This document shows, in pieces, positions 6,444 to 6,467 of a DNA stretch of 6,467 bases. The position numbers and the translations under genes were made by a program. The stretch is from the NCBI GenBank assembly GCA_013911195.1, contig JACETS010000149.1, positions 1 through 6,467 of the forward strand, read 5' to 3'. Below the pieces are notes generated by a model, which was not told where the DNA came from, searched no databases, and saw nothing but the letters and a program-made list of their open reading frames with translations. The DNA is from Verrucomicrobiales bacterium (lineage in GTDB: Bacteria > Verrucomicrobiota > Verrucomicrobiia > Verrucomicrobiales > DEV007). The first letter of the stretch is position 1; each line of letters opens with the position of its first letter.

Positions 6444-6465
6444 AATGGATTAACATTAATCCATT
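6444..6465. repeat. Perfect 10-bp inverted repeat upstream of the MDP-1 gene
   Basis: AATGGATTAA (6444-6453), spacer CA, then TTAATCCATT (6456-6465) form a perfect 22-bp dyad in the only non-coding stretch of the right side. It ends 7 bases before the phosphatase start codon. The tight dyad suits a dimeric repressor or activator site. A hairpin terminator for a gene beyond the edge is the other option, but no long T run follows on the minus strand and the plus-strand continuation is cut off. The symmetry is certain; the function is inferred. Confidence 0.5.
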
Positions 6466-6467
6466 TC

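Noticed and set aside
6439..6446. TATAAT -10 promoter elements on both strands
   Set aside because: ATTATAAT is common by chance in AT-rich DNA, no -35 element is found at 17 bp on either strand, and the minus-strand copy would place transcription start at or past the start codon.

Overview
The window is one compact, AT-rich bacterial gene cluster on the minus strand, read from the right edge leftwards, plus the 3' end of one convergent plus-strand gene at the left edge. It is packed almost completely. Every junction is an overlap or a gap of at most 15 bases, and the only non-coding end piece is the last 31 bases. No stretch near 300 bases lacks a gene, and I see no tRNA, rRNA, insertion sequence, CRISPR array or sign of recent transfer.

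Layout. Positions 1-236 (+) hold the C-terminal part of a zinc-dependent N-acetylmuramoyl-L-alanine amidase (Amidase_3 type). From 6436 down to 233 (-) the genes are: an MDP-1-like HAD phosphatase; a small single-span DUF4381-like protein; BatA (membrane VWA protein); a fused BatB-BatC protein (membrane VWA plus TPR); BatD; and BatE (TPR plus SH3-like). This is the core of the Bat ('Bacteroides aerotolerance') locus. The locus usually also carries moxR and DUF58 genes, which are absent here and may lie beyond the right edge.

How the genes fit together. The signal peptides, membrane segments and charge distribution predict that the two VWA domains, the TPR repeats, the BatD beta domains and the BatE SH3-like domain all face the periplasm. 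DUF4381 and BatD also place helical tails in the cytoplasm. Both VWA domains keep complete MIDAS metal-binding residues, so a metal-dependent adhesion or assembly complex at the inner membrane is the natural model. The real biological role of Bat complexes remains unsettled: the aerotolerance label comes from Bacteroides fragilis and has not held in every species tested.

Organism. A Gram-negative bacterium with an inner-membrane/periplasm layout. The BatB-BatC fusion, the DUF4381-like gene and the MDP-1 phosphatase make Verrucomicrobiota (for example a marine Opitutales-like lineage) my preferred guess. The lack of Shine-Dalgarno motifs would also fit Bacteroidota. This assignment is inference only.

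Most interesting points. (1) The BatB-BatC fusion keeps a signal-peptide-like segment at the joint. (2) A nearly perfect 15-bp tandem repeat encodes nine NQDQE units. (3) A phosphatase gene heads the visible Bat cluster. (4) A perfect 10-bp inverted repeat lies just upstream of it. (5) batE starts with TTG inside a TTGA stop/start overlap that sits within a small AT hairpin. Nothing here proves a wholly new system. The cluster is a variant of a known but poorly understood one.
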